NCBI GenBank assembly: GCA_021464525.1
Contig: JADRCO010001223.1
Span: 1-21,230 of the forward strand
Reading direction: 5' to 3'
DNA: 21,230 nucleotides
Origin: Rhizophagus sp. LPA8_4_AMF
Lineage: Eukaryota > Glomeromycota > Glomeromycetes > Glomerales > Glomeraceae
Position 1 is the first letter of the stretch. Each line of letters starts with the position of its first letter. The notes below the pieces were generated by a model that searched no databases, was not told where the DNA came from, and worked only from the letters and a program-made list of their open reading frames with translations. Made by a program: the position numbers and the translations under genes. Positions 7,617-17,526 of the stretch are shown here, piece by piece.

Positions 7617-9236
7617 ATGAATACTTTAATTCGTTATATTTATTCGAATATCGTTGGAAATAAACCTGAACTTCAAAATGATCAAGCTGAAAATGATGTA
7701 ATCAACGATTATTCTATTCAGACAAGAAAAGATTTCAATGATCCGGATTATAATAATGGTACCCAACGACAATTGATAAAAAGCAAAGAAGAGGAACCTG
7801 CATTGCTAGAAGAATTAAATAAAATGAAAGTAAGTTATAATGAATTAGAACAATCACTAAAGAATATTATAGGTGAATTGTCGCAGGAAAAAAAAAATTC
7901 TCAAAAGTATAAGAAACAATTGGAAAAAGAAAAGAAAACTTTAAATGAAAAAGTCCGAAAACTTGAAGGCGATTTGTTGCAGGAAAGACAAAAATTTAAT
8001 TTTTTGATTGGAAAAAATCAGAAAGAAAAACAAGAATTCGGCACAAAATTAAAAATTTTAGAAGAAAATTATCAACGAGATATAAATCAATTAAATGATC
8101 GTTATAATGAGTTAGAATTAACAAAAAAAAATATGGAAAGAGATATGGAAAATAATATCAAAAATTTAGAACAGCAATTAAGAGAACAAAGAATAAAATT
8201 TCAACAAGAATTTAAACAAGCACATGAAAAATATAAGAAGAATATTAACAATATAAGACAAAAGTTAGATGAGAAAGGAAATGGTTTACGTGATCTAGAA
8301 GACGAAAATACCAAACTTAAAGAAGAGGCATCTAAATATCAATCAGCACTTGGTGTTGCAACAAGTACTCGCCTTGGCGATGGTGATCAAAATCATTCAA
8401 TTAAATTAAAAAATGATATCTTAAAATTGCAGAACACATTGGATAATTATGTAACTCATTTGAAACCTAATATGGATCTTAATATTAAAGAAATACAAAA
8501 GCTTGCACAAGAATATGGTTGTTTAAATGAAATTACTGCTGAAAATCCAAATAAGACTTTTATTAAAGCTATTTTACAACGTAAAGTATTAGATTTAGTA
8601 CGAAAGTTTTCTTATGAATTGTATGAATTGATGGAATCCCAAAAATTCAAAGGTGAACCCTTTACACTTGAATCAGAAATCGAGTCAAAAGCAAATGAAT
8701 TATTAAAATTAATCAAATTATTCTCAGTAACTCGTGCCGGAACTGATGAGATTACTGATGCATCAATGATTAAAATACGTCAACAAGTTTATGGAATTCT
8801 TGGTAATCGTGGATTTAACAATATAATTGATGATGATGGAAATATGCGAATGCATGATTTCATAACTCTCGTTAGCAACGAACTCAATAAAATGATGAAT
8901 AATTATCGTAAAATCAATGATCTTAATAGAAAAGAACAAGTTGATGCAATGGCACCAAAACTTATTCAAGATATTTATAAATTATTTTTGTATCGTATAA
9001 ATGTTCAAGAACCAAAAACCGAATGTGAATATTTTGGAAATGATATGATTAATCCAGATACGATGAAAGGAACATGGAATGATGATGAAATTGATAAATT
9101 ATGCGTAGATATATGCTACTTTCCTCTTGTTGGAAGAAATTTGAATTCCTCTGGTGCAAAAATATTTACACTTGCAAAAGTATTTCCGCGATATATTAGC
9201 GGTTCAAATGAACTCAACGAAGAAAAAGGCGAATAA
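7617..9236 (+). CDS. Coiled-coil protein with conserved C-terminal domain, 539 aa
   Basis: One uninterrupted frame from ATG (7617) to TAA (9234). Residues 1-20 are mildly hydrophobic (IRYIYSNIVGN). Residues about 52-245 are a long, Lys/Glu/Gln-rich coiled coil with heptad-like spacing. Residues about 260-530 form a helical globular domain (LKNDILKLQNTLDNYV, QVYGILGNRGF, MKGTWNDDEIDKLCVDICYFPLVG) that I recognise as a recurrent, functionally uncharacterised domain in AMF genomes. No catalytic motif is seen. The coiled coil suggests homo- or hetero-oligomerisation, perhaps as a scaffold; this is inference. It is the only intact member of three tandem copies and is divergent from the vWA gene at 6443-7084. 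Nucleotide composition is AT-rich like the surroundings. Confidence 0.88.
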   Translation: MNTLIRYIYSNIVGNKPELQNDQAENDVINDYSIQTRKDFNDPDYNNGTQRQLIKSKEEEPALLEELNKMKVSYNELEQSLKNIIGELSQEKKNSQKYKKQLEKEKKTLNEKVRKLEGDLLQERQKFNFLIGKNQKEKQEFGTKLKILEENYQRDINQLNDRYNELELTKKNMERDMENNIKNLEQQLREQRIKFQQEFKQAHEKYKKNINNIRQKLDEKGNGLRDLEDENTKLKEEASKYQSALGVATSTRLGDGDQNHSIKLKNDILKLQNTLDNYVTHLKPNMDLNIKEIQKLAQEYGCLNEITAENPNKTFIKAILQRKVLDLVRKFSYELYELMESQKFKGEPFTLESEIESKANELLKLIKLFSVTRAGTDEITDASMIKIRQQVYGILGNRGFNNIIDDDGNMRMHDFITLVSNELNKMMNNYRKINDLNRKEQVDAMAPKLIQDIYKLFLYRINVQEPKTECEYFGNDMINPDTMKGTWNDDEIDKLCVDICYFPLVGRNLNSSGAKIFTLAKVFPRYISGSNELNEEKGE

Positions 9237-9805
9237 TATTATAGAAACGATAATATTTTTCACAATTATATTTTCTTTTTATTATATATCACATCAAGTA
9301 AAATTTGCTATTAGTTTCAAATAACGTTTATAAATTTTAATTGCCAATCCTAAGAACGGTACAGAAAAAATTGTAATGAATTTAGCAATTGGTAATAAAT
9401 ACAAACACTAAAAATACAAAATTCATTGATATATATTATTTGAAAGTTGTACCATATATGCAAAAAACCAAGGGAAAGGAACGAGCTAAAAAAGTATACA
9501 TTTGTTATTGTAAATAAAGAGTTTACATTGCACGCGCGCTAAATTTTACTTTATTTCATATGATTTGTAACCCGAACAATTGCGTAACTAGTGATGCAGA
9601 TTAATAATTGGTGAAAAACCAACGTTGTTGTTGATATTGTCTAATTTGTTAAATCACTACAGTAGACGCCTTTTTCATACTTTTTTTAACAAATTTACAA
9701 TAACAATCTAATTTATTACATAAAGTAATTTTATTAAAAACGATAAAATGGCTCTTTGATATAACGAAGAAAAATTTAGATTGCGGAAAATAATAATATT
9801 TAATT
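9237..9805. other. Convergent intergenic region
   Basis: This lies between the 3' ends of the coiled-coil gene (+) and the Hsp70-like gene (-) and should hold both polyadenylation regions. It includes a 14-bp perfect inverted repeat (TTGTTATTGTAAAT near 9500 and ATTTACAATAACAA near 9695), which might bound a short palindromic element, and one CG-rich spot (GCACGCGCGC near 9531). No gene is seen. Confidence 0.5.
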
Positions 9806-11973
9806 TTAATCTTCTGCGACTATTTCAAAAGAAGTATGATAATTTTGACCATTTATATCATTACTTGCCCTCGCTGTAATTTCCATTCTGCCAAATGTTA
9901 ATTTAAAAGTAGTAGGTCTGTTTAATCCAAGATGCTTGTCTGGCCAATCAATTTTAAGTTTACCAAGTAATCTCATTTCGGGATCGTTCAAATTAGCTTC
10001 GTATTTATCCACAAAATAAATTTCAAATACCCCACTTTTCTGGAAAGGTAAAGTTGGTTTTACTTTAGCGGTAAATTCATCGTTAATTTTAGCTGTGGTT
10101 CCTTTCTTTGCGATAGGATGGAAACTAAATGCAGAATCTCCAGGGTTCAAAACTTTGATCCCATAAGTATGTCTTAACACACGTGAATCTATGATAAACA
10201 TTAGACCATCCATTTCATCATCATTCATGCCATTAACAAAATTAGCAAAACTCACTCCATAAATTGCTGCGCCACAAGAAACAGCCGCGATCGGATTTGT
10301 AGGAACAGAAATATTAATACTAGGGTGATCTTTGTGATCCAAAAATTCATCTTTAATTCTCTTTTGTAAATACTCTGATTGACTGAACCCTCCGACTAAA
10401 AACATTGCAGAACATTGAGAACCTTTTTCATGACAATTTTCAAGTTGAACACGAATCATACGTAAAATTCTTTCAACGATTGGATCAAACATTGATTTGA
10501 TTGTCTCATAATCAAGTTTAATCAGCCATTCAGCCTCTTCCATTCTTTGTCTCACTTCATCGCTTACGTATTGTGCTATAACAGGAACAACTTCCGTGAG
10601 ATTCATTTCATAGTCAAAGGTTAGATTGTCTCCCGTGAATACAAATTTAACATTTTGGCAAAATTCCTGAACCATATTTTGCATTTGTCCATAATAATTT
10701 TCCCTTAATAAATCCATAGGACGATCCCCGAGAATTTTTCTTAAATGATCAAGGAATGCATTATCGATAAATGAACTTCCGCAATAATCACCGGCTCTTT
10801 CCGTAATTTCTCCCAATTGATTTTCATTCAATAATTTTAGTGTCGTTAAATCTACTGTGCCACCACCACAATCGACGATCATAAAAATCGCTGTTACAAA
10901 AAAAACAGAATTCCGGTTAACTTAACTGATTCATGTAAGGAAATATTAATAATAATACATACTTCCGCTAGTAGCTAAATCATGATCTTTGAGCACATTA
11001 TCCTTGCAATAAATTGCTGCGGCTTCAGCTATTGAAATTAAAAAACTTTTGTTACATGATTTTATTCAAAAAAAGGAGAGAATTCGTTTGCAACTTACGT
11101 TCTGTAGTAAATTCTAATTTTTTAGAATCTATTTCGTTAATTAATTCAGCATTTAATGCACATTCTCTCATTATAGCTTTTTCTATTTGTGTGTATTCGG
11201 CAGGAACGGTAAGGATTAGAAGTACATTTTCCATAAAATCGATTTCCCACTTAGCTTTATCACCAACATCCTTTATAGTATCCTTTATATGCTATATATA
11301 ATATAAACATATAATATATATATATTACAAACTAAAAAAGATATAATGAAAATCAAATATTATTAATTACACTTACATTTCCAATTTCTCGAAGATAATC
11401 TGTAATTGCTTTTTTATAATCTATAGGAAGTTTATACTTTTCTTTAAGTTTATCGTTTAAATTACCTAAGTGTAATTTAAATAATTCTACCACATTATCT
11501 CGTTTATTCACAGCAACCCTTTCTGAACGTTTGGATAATGCGGATTGGCCCCACAATTTGATTTTCTCTAAACATTCATCATATTTTAATACTGTATTGG
11601 TTTTATAGATCTTTTAACAAACAAAAAAAAAAGGAAAAGAATAAATAATAAGTCTTATTTTCGTGTTTCTCGTCATTTTGAGAAAAGAATATATTATTTA
11701 CTTCATCACTAGTGTTAGGCCAATTTACATTTGTTTCGTAATTATTATCTTTGTGATGACAATAAGTAAATCCCTATTGAAAAAGTTTATCATTTAAAAT
11801 TTCAATTTCAAAAAAAGTATCAATCAATTAAAAAAAAAATCTACAAATTACCGAATATGTGGTTCCAAAATCTTAAGAAATGTTGAATTTAATTAAATTA
11901 AACGCTAGTTAATAAACGAATGAAACTTAACGTTTATCTTACCTAAACCAACTGCGACACGAATATCCGGCAT
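9806..11973 (-). CDS. HSPA12-like Hsp70-family ATPase, seven exons, 566 aa
   Basis: Exons (minus strand): 11973-11943, 11871-11852, 11773-11702, 11610-11377, 11291-11099, 11028-10963, 10890-9806; they total 1701 nt including the stop and stay in frame. All six introns begin with GTA and end with AG and are 70-91 bp long. The actin-like ATPase fold shows phosphate-1 VGLDFGTTYSG (about residues 8-18), LTVPAEY (146-152), PEAAAIY after it, phosphate-2 IVDCGGGTVDLTT (about 210-222), and the adenosine motif FLVGGFSQSEYL (about 369-380). The C-terminal 120 residues are a short beta-rich segment in place of the canonical Hsp70 substrate domain. HSPA12-type proteins bind ATP; the cellular client is unknown. 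The gene is intact as far as can be read. It is head-to-head with a broken paralogue at 12490-14660. Confidence 0.92.
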
Positions 11974-12489
11974 ATTCAAATACCTTTAATTGACGACGTT
12001 TATACTAATTCAAAATTCCAATTCACTGAGATCAGAATTGTTAATTATTAACTCGTAAATTTCAAATATTTATAAGAAAATATAATCTATTAAAAGTATG
12101 ACGTTAGATTCGATTATATCACATTTTCATACATTCCTTCAAAAGTTAAAAATCGTATTAATCTATAATAAGAATCATTGTTGTTAGGCACAATCGGCAA
12201 CCATTCGGTCACCAATCTGGTGGTATTAACCTGCAAAATGTTATTTGATTAATCACCCATTTCGGATTTGCAATCGTATAAATAAACAGTAACTGAGTTA
12301 GGTTCAATCGATAACAAATTTTTTTGATAATACTTCCTAAATTTGTCATTAATGGCTTATGATCTGACAAAGCGGTTCATTGATTTGTTGATAATACGTA
12401 AATTGATGCTAAAATTTTCTCAATCTGTGATCATTTTTTTTTATTATGCAGATAAGACTAATTAGCTCATAAAAATTATTTAAAAAAAA
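11974..12489. promoter_or_regulatory. Divergent intergenic region between the two Hsp70-like genes
   Basis: About 516 bp separate the ATG of the intact gene (11973, minus) from the eroded first exon of the pseudogene (about 12490, plus), so both promoters lay here. AT-rich, with CAATCGGCAACC and GGTTCAATCGATAAC patches near 12189 and 12301. No heat-shock element (nGAAnnTTCn array) is obvious. Confidence 0.45.
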
Positions 12490-14660
12490 ATGTCTTCAAG
12501 TGGGCATTGGTGAGTTTTTAAAGTCGACGTATTTTATTAATTAACACAAAATGGCCAGAATTCACACATTATTTTTCTTGCTTTACCTATTATATTTCAG
12601 ATTTTGGAAACTACATATTCCGTAAGAATATTTTATTCAGCGATTAATTATTTTTGAAAGGGATTTACATATGCCCATAAATCCAATTCTGATGATATTC
12701 AAGTACACGATTATTGGAGAATCATCCTGGTTTAAAACATCAACAATCATAAATTATGATGACTCCTGCACAAATGTAATGTCGTGGAGATTATCGGCGC
12801 TAGCAACAAAGCGAGGAGGAAGGTCTTTGCGACCTTCATTAAAACCGATTGAATTGTTTTACTATTAGAAAGTGAAACTACGTCTTTACATTAGATTATA
12901 AAGATGTATTAAAGATTATTTGAAAGAATATTAGAAGGGTAAGAAATAAGAATTCATTGGTACAATGTAGGTTTGATAGTCAAGTTATAATTGTAATTAC
13001 GGTAATAAACGCTTTTCAATTTTTTTCTAAAAATTAAAAATATATTTAATAGAAATTTATAAATTTATGTAATTTGTTATTTATTTTCTCTTAAAGGTTC
13101 CTGCAGAATTCGATAATGCGATTGCAATAATGAGTGAATGTGCGATTGGCGCAAATTTGGTCAGAAAGGAAAATAGTGAAAGAAATTTAAAATTTACAAC
13201 AAAACGTAAGTAACCACTACTTTTTAATTCGAGTCAGAATTATAATAAATTCAAATTTTTCGATTATAATACTTGATTATTCAAGGTTCTTAGGTTCTTA
13301 CAAATTACTTAATTTATAGCTGAAGCTGCGGCGATTAATTCTATAACTGTTAAGTTCACTAAGGAATGAATATCGTTTGAAATCGGGAGGTTAGTATGAC
13401 TTTTCTATTGCAGTTCACATGAGAAAATTTTAAATCTTTATGTACACTGTAAATAGATATATTTATGGTGATTAATTGTGGTGGCGGCAGTGGATCTAAC
13501 AACGCGAGAATTATTAGACGACGATAAATTAAGCGAAATAACTGTGCGTGCAGGCGATAGCTGTGGTTCATGTTATGTAGGCCAGGCATCTATTGAGTTT
13601 CTTGGTAGTAAAATAGGAAGGTCCGTTATTGATATTTTAAAAGAGATGAATGAAAAATAAAAAAAATTAAAAATACTTTAAAAGAGAATCATTATGTTGA
13701 TCTACGATATATCGTTCAAGAATTTTGTACAACCACTAAAATTTTCTTTACGGGACAAGAAGAAGAGTTTCAAACTTATTACTTAAATTTAGATGAATAT
13801 GAGCCATTTAAAAATTATATTACTGAAGAAGAAAGAGAGAATAGAAGCTGATGAATGGTTGATCGAAGCTAAATTTGACGATGTTAGAGAAATGTTCAAT
13901 TCTGTTATAGAAAGAATTTATACATTAATAAGAGGACAATTGGAGCAGAACGGCATAAAAAGAAAATTTCTTCAACGTTATTGGTGGGTGGATTTAGTGA
14001 ATCTGAATATTTACAAGATAGAATTATCCAGAGGTGCCGGATATTTCTGTGCCTAAGAATCCTGTTACATCTGTTATGAATGGAGGTAGGTAAAAAAAGA
14101 TCCTTTTACGAATCTCTTTAAAATTTTATTAACTTCTCTTAAAAATTATAGCTGCTAGCTGTGAAATTTGGTCTTTCAGAAGAAGTTGTAGAGAGTCGTG
14201 TATTGATTGACTTGGACTTATGGTATCAAAATCATTTTCTTATTTTTGAATTAATTTAATTAAAAGAAAATATCTTAATTGTATCTTTCTTTTAAAGGTA
14301 CTTGCGTAGTAAGAAAATGGCTTCCAACCGATCCATTGTCATATAAACCTCCAAATGGGTATGTAAAAGTTTTTGAAAATTTAGTGAGGAAGGTTATGGT
14401 GCATCAGTCAAGTTAAATAGTAAAGTTATCAAGGATTTTAAATCATTTTCATTAACTCAACGAAAAATAAATATTGATGTATGTAACAAAATCTTCGGAT
14501 GCAAAATATATTAGAGATCCTAGATAAAATTTACTTCGAAAATTTCAATTAACTGTTAAGATATTGAAGATATTATTACTATTTAAAATTTGGGTGGATG
14601 GGAAAGAATACTGGTCATGAATGTAAAGTTACTTTTAAATATGAATTTAATTTAGTTTAA
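12490..14660 (+). pseudogene. Frameshifted HSPA12-like Hsp70 pseudogene
   Basis: The exon structure mirrors the intact gene. Exon 1 ends VGI before GTGAGT (12510), but its ATG is out of frame. Exon 2 (12601-12621) is ATTTTGGAAACTACATATTCC, one base longer than the intact 20-nt exon. Exon 3 starts GFTYAHKSNSDD at 12661 and runs on, without the third intron but with a frameshift, to FKTSTIINYDDS and a GTAAGA donor at 12939. VPAEFDNAIAIM follows at 13098, then EAAAI at 13322. Phosphate-2 is broken: after MVINCGGG a loss of two bases shifts the frame to VDLTTRELL. Further parts are YIVQEFC (about 13707), ADEWLIEAKFDDV (13847), a frameshifted adenosine-motif region (about 13980), and TGHECKVTFKYEFNLV ending at TAA 14658. 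It cannot make a full protein. Confidence 0.88.
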
Positions 14661-14743
14661 AGTATGGTGTTTTAATTATATTATAAAATTATAAAAAAAT
14701 AGGAATATGTTTTTTTATCGCACCTGCGATATTTCGCATCTCC

Positions 14744-15495
14744 CTTTTTTGGGGGACGTCTAAAGCGGAGGCAAGTCACGTGACTTCAGAAAAAAATTTG
14801 TTTTTATTAAATAAAACTTTCTACCATATACACAACCCTTTTAAACATACATACAAGGTGTATTTTGGTCCGCTCTGCAACTTTACTTAGAGCACAGAGT
14901 GGGGGTTTTGAATACTGTTTTTGATATATTTGACTTTTTTCATTTTTGTTATCCATTTTTGGTTCCCTATAAAAAGTACCCTTATTAAAATATACTTAAA
15001 ATATATTTAAAATCTTTTTTATGCTTAAAATATATTGAAAATATACTAAAATGGTAAAAATTAAGTATAATTTAAGTATAATTTTAATATACTAAAAATA
15101 TAAATTAACTTAAATTATAATTAATATATATCAAAATTATCTTAATTTTTACCTATTTCAGTATATTTTAAGTATATTTTACAATGAGAATATTTTAAGA
15201 GTATTTTGAATATAAAATAAAAAATTAAGTATATTTTAAAAGGATTTTAAATATATTATAAGTATAATTACTTTTTATTGGGATTATAATTAGTAAAATT
15301 CATTCATTCATATGTAAAGTTAAAAATGATATTTAAAATCTACTTTCTTTTCTTAAGTAAACTTGTAAAACAAGTCAAAATACATTTATTTTATAATTTT
15401 AAAGTTTTACATTAACCTTTGTTTATAAAAAACTTAATCTAATCAAATTTTTTTAAAGTCACGTGATTTTCCTTCGCTTTAGACAACCCCCTTTT
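14744..15495. mobile_element. Non-autonomous inverted-repeat element (about 750 bp)
   Basis: The ends are inverted repeats of about 42 bp: left (14744-14786) contains GGGGGACGTCTAAAGCGGAGG and GTCACGTGACTT; right (15455-15495), read on the minus strand, contains GGGGGTTGTCTAAAGCGAAGG and ATCACGTGACTTT. The interior has no reading frame and holds another palindromic element (14964-15284). This is the form of a MITE-like element; no flanking duplication was resolved. Confidence 0.65.
14964..15284. repeat. Long imperfect palindrome nested in the 14744-15495 element
   Basis: The first arm, from TCCCTATAAAAAGTA (14964) with TTAAAATATACTTAAAATATATTTAAAATC-type sequence up to about GGTAAAAATTAAG (15052), matches the reverse complement of the second arm that ends AATTACTTTTTATTGGGA (about 15284). 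The arms are each roughly 150 bp, made of repeated TATACTTAAAATATA words. A transcript would fold into one long hairpin. It looks like a second, AT-rich inverted-repeat element inserted into the first. Confidence 0.6.
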
Positions 15496-15589
15496 GTGGC
15501 AATTTTTATATATTATTTATATTGATCATTTTAATCACGTAACTTTATTAAGATTTCCCACTTTTTAAATATCCTGACATGAGACCTTA

Positions 15590-15710
15590 TACACATATTA
15601 TGTACTATATGAAACCTTCTACTATGTGTATTTTTGACTGCTCTACAAGTTTATTTAATATGTCAAAAAGGGTTTAAAATGTTGTTTTTAACTTTTACAT
15701 ATAATACATT
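15590..15710. repeat. Diverged direct copy of 14810-14940
   Basis: AAACCTTCTAC...GTGTATTTTTGACTGCTCTACAAG...GTTTAAAATGTTGTTTTTA (about 15610-15690) parallels AAACTTTCTACC...GTGTATTTTGGTCCGCTCTGCAAC...GTTTTGAATACTGTTTTTGA (about 14813-14925). This suggests that part of a second, older copy of the same inverted-repeat element family abuts the first. Confidence 0.45.
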
Positions 15711-16127
15711 ATAGGGGTGTGATATATCACAAGCACAAAAAAATGTCAAAACTCAAAACCCCCAAAAATATATATATATATGGTTTTAAAAGTCTATACT
15801 TAACAATCATGTGATTTTGTTTCAAATTGTTGATTTACCACATAAATTAAAAATAGCTAATTAGAAGCTGTGATTTTTGAGTAAAAAGTAAAAATAAATG
15901 TGAGTATGTTTAAAAAAGAAATTTTGCAAAAAAAAAAATACTGAAAATTGCATTAATAATAGTTTCTTTTTCAGAAATTTGTATGGATAAAAGGCAGGAT
16001 TTAGGATGCTGAAAGAAAATTTAACATTTTAAACCTCAAAATAGCATTCAGTAAATAAATGCCAGTCTGAATTGTGTAAATTTTTGCAAAATAACATGCA
16101 TTCACCTGACTTATTTGTTTCAAATTT

Positions 16128-16400
16128 AAGGCAATCTTATAAAAATTACCAAATTTTAAACGGCTATAACTTTTTATATAGACGTTTTTTTGAAATTCTG
16201 ATCAGTAGTTTAATAGTACCTGTCTTGAAGAATAAAGTTACCAGTTTATTTCTTTAAAATTCTATATTTTTTAAAATGTTGAAGGATTTATAAATACCCC
16301 AATTTTATTGTCAAGTATAGACTTTTGGTACTATATTAAAAATAAACTATAAGTTATTTTAATTTTCTAATTAAAAATAAAGTAAAAATAAGATTGCCTT
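16128..16400. repeat. Short inverted-repeat-bounded segment
   Basis: The ends are a perfect 13-bp inverted repeat (AAGGCAATCTTAT). The interior is AT-rich and non-coding. It could be a small non-autonomous DNA element, but the repeat is short. Confidence 0.35.
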
Positions 16401-16926
16401 TTCTAGTAAACCAAAATAAATGCAATTATTTCTTACAGTATATAATAACTAATTCTCAAACAATTATATATAATTTAAGATTCTACCAAATTATAATTAG
16501 TAATGTTAACAAATTTTATAAGTTCCAATTATTTTTTATTCAGTTTAACTTATAAAATATACTTATATATTTTTATAATAAATTGGTAAATATTAATAGT
16601 AAAGATGTAGCTTTATTACCATTGGATTCTTTTTATTAAATGATATAAAATTTATTTAGATATTTTATAAATAAGAAAAATGGAAAATTTAAAATAAGGA
16701 ATTCTTAAAATTATTTTTATAATATATAATTTTAACCATAAATTTTTTTACTTAATAATTTAATTTTATTCTATATTTACTAATTGATCACCAGTGATTT
16801 TTTTGATGATATATTTATACTTGTAATTTTTCTGATGATATTTTTCATGTTCATGTGTTCTTATAGTTTACTTATATTTTTTCACTTTTTTCCATCACTA
16901 GCATTAGTCTTTATGAGATAAAAGAG

Positions 16927-17009
16927 TTATTTCACATATTACATAAATATCATGATTTTCATGACTGTGCCATAAAAATCATTAATATTTATGACTTTCT
17001 GTGAAATAA
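16927..17009. repeat. 83-bp hairpin
   Basis: The outer arms are a perfect 10-bp pair, TTATTTCACA and TGTGAAATAA. The inner parts CATAAATATCATGATTTT and AAAATCATTAATATTTATG pair with few mismatches. A short palindromic element is likely. Confidence 0.5.
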
Positions 17010-17526
17010 TTATTACATATACTAGCTGTAACCTATTGCATTGCAATGGAATAAATCAATATAATAAAATTTCTGATATATAGTAAATTAGTTTTTTTAT
17101 TTATTTTTTTAATAGTGTTATACTGAAACACAGAAAAAATAATACAAATATGAAAAAGCTATGAAAATTACTACATACTCTTCTTTAAGAGATTGAATTG
17201 ATTGGATACCACTTTTTTTGAATAGTACTCTATTAAGAAAGTATTAAAATCTTCAAAAATAAACCCCTATATATATTTATATATGTTAACTATTATTTAT
17301 ACCTATTATTTTCAAGTAAAATATTACCCTTTAGGCTTTTACTTGATCTAATTTAATTTTTTTATTATTATTATTTTTCATCTTTTTTAATTTTAATATA
17401 ATTCTTAATTTCTTTTCCATTTCTAAAATAAGTATATTACATTATTACTTCTAATTTCCAAATAGAGATTTTAAAATTATTTACAATTGACAAATTAAAT
17501 GTTATAATACCAGATCTTTTTGCTTC

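Larger units (their letters stand above)
2625..9236. repeat. Tandem triplication of a divergent vWA / coiled-coil gene pair
   Basis: Three units of about 2.05 kb (the third longer) lie head to tail. The vWA start codons fall at 2988 (relic), 5027 and 7084, so the spacings are 2039 and 2057 bp. In each unit a vWA gene or relic on the minus strand is followed by a shared upstream region and by a coiled-coil gene or relic on the plus strand. The non-coding upstream parts also align (for example ATACTCAAAGAGGAATATAA in units 1 and 2, ATACTTAAAGTGGAATAAAA in unit 3), so whole units were duplicated and not only the exons. Confidence 0.85.
15711..17526. other. AT-rich region without genes, with small inverted repeats
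   Basis: No supported gene. Two palindromic units are visible. A perfect 13-bp inverted repeat AAGGCAATCTTAT (16128-16140) and ATAAGATTGCCTT (16388-16400) brackets about 273 bp. A hairpin at 16927-17009 has arms beginning TTATTTCACA and ending TGTGAAATAA, with a matching inner CATAAATAT...GATTTT pair. A perfect GTGATATATCAC palindrome sits near 15719. A 61-codon frame at 16072-16257 is judged to be chance. Confidence 0.5.

Noticed and set aside
8763-8969. 68-codon minus-strand frame
   Set aside because: It is a shadow of the coiled-coil gene.
11014-11301. 95-codon plus-strand frame
   Set aside because: It is antisense to exon 5 of the intact Hsp70-like gene, whose splice sites and motifs are clear.
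13359-13589. 76-codon minus-strand frame
   Set aside because: It is antisense to the phosphate-2 region of the Hsp70-like pseudogene.
16072-16257. 61-codon plus-strand frame
   Set aside because: It crosses the left end of a small inverted repeat, has low complexity and no start context or motif.
17024-17060. ACTAGCTGTAACC followed by an ATTGCATTGCAAT palindrome, resembling ends of some eukaryotic transposons
   Set aside because: Only a short partial resemblance and no matching second end was found.
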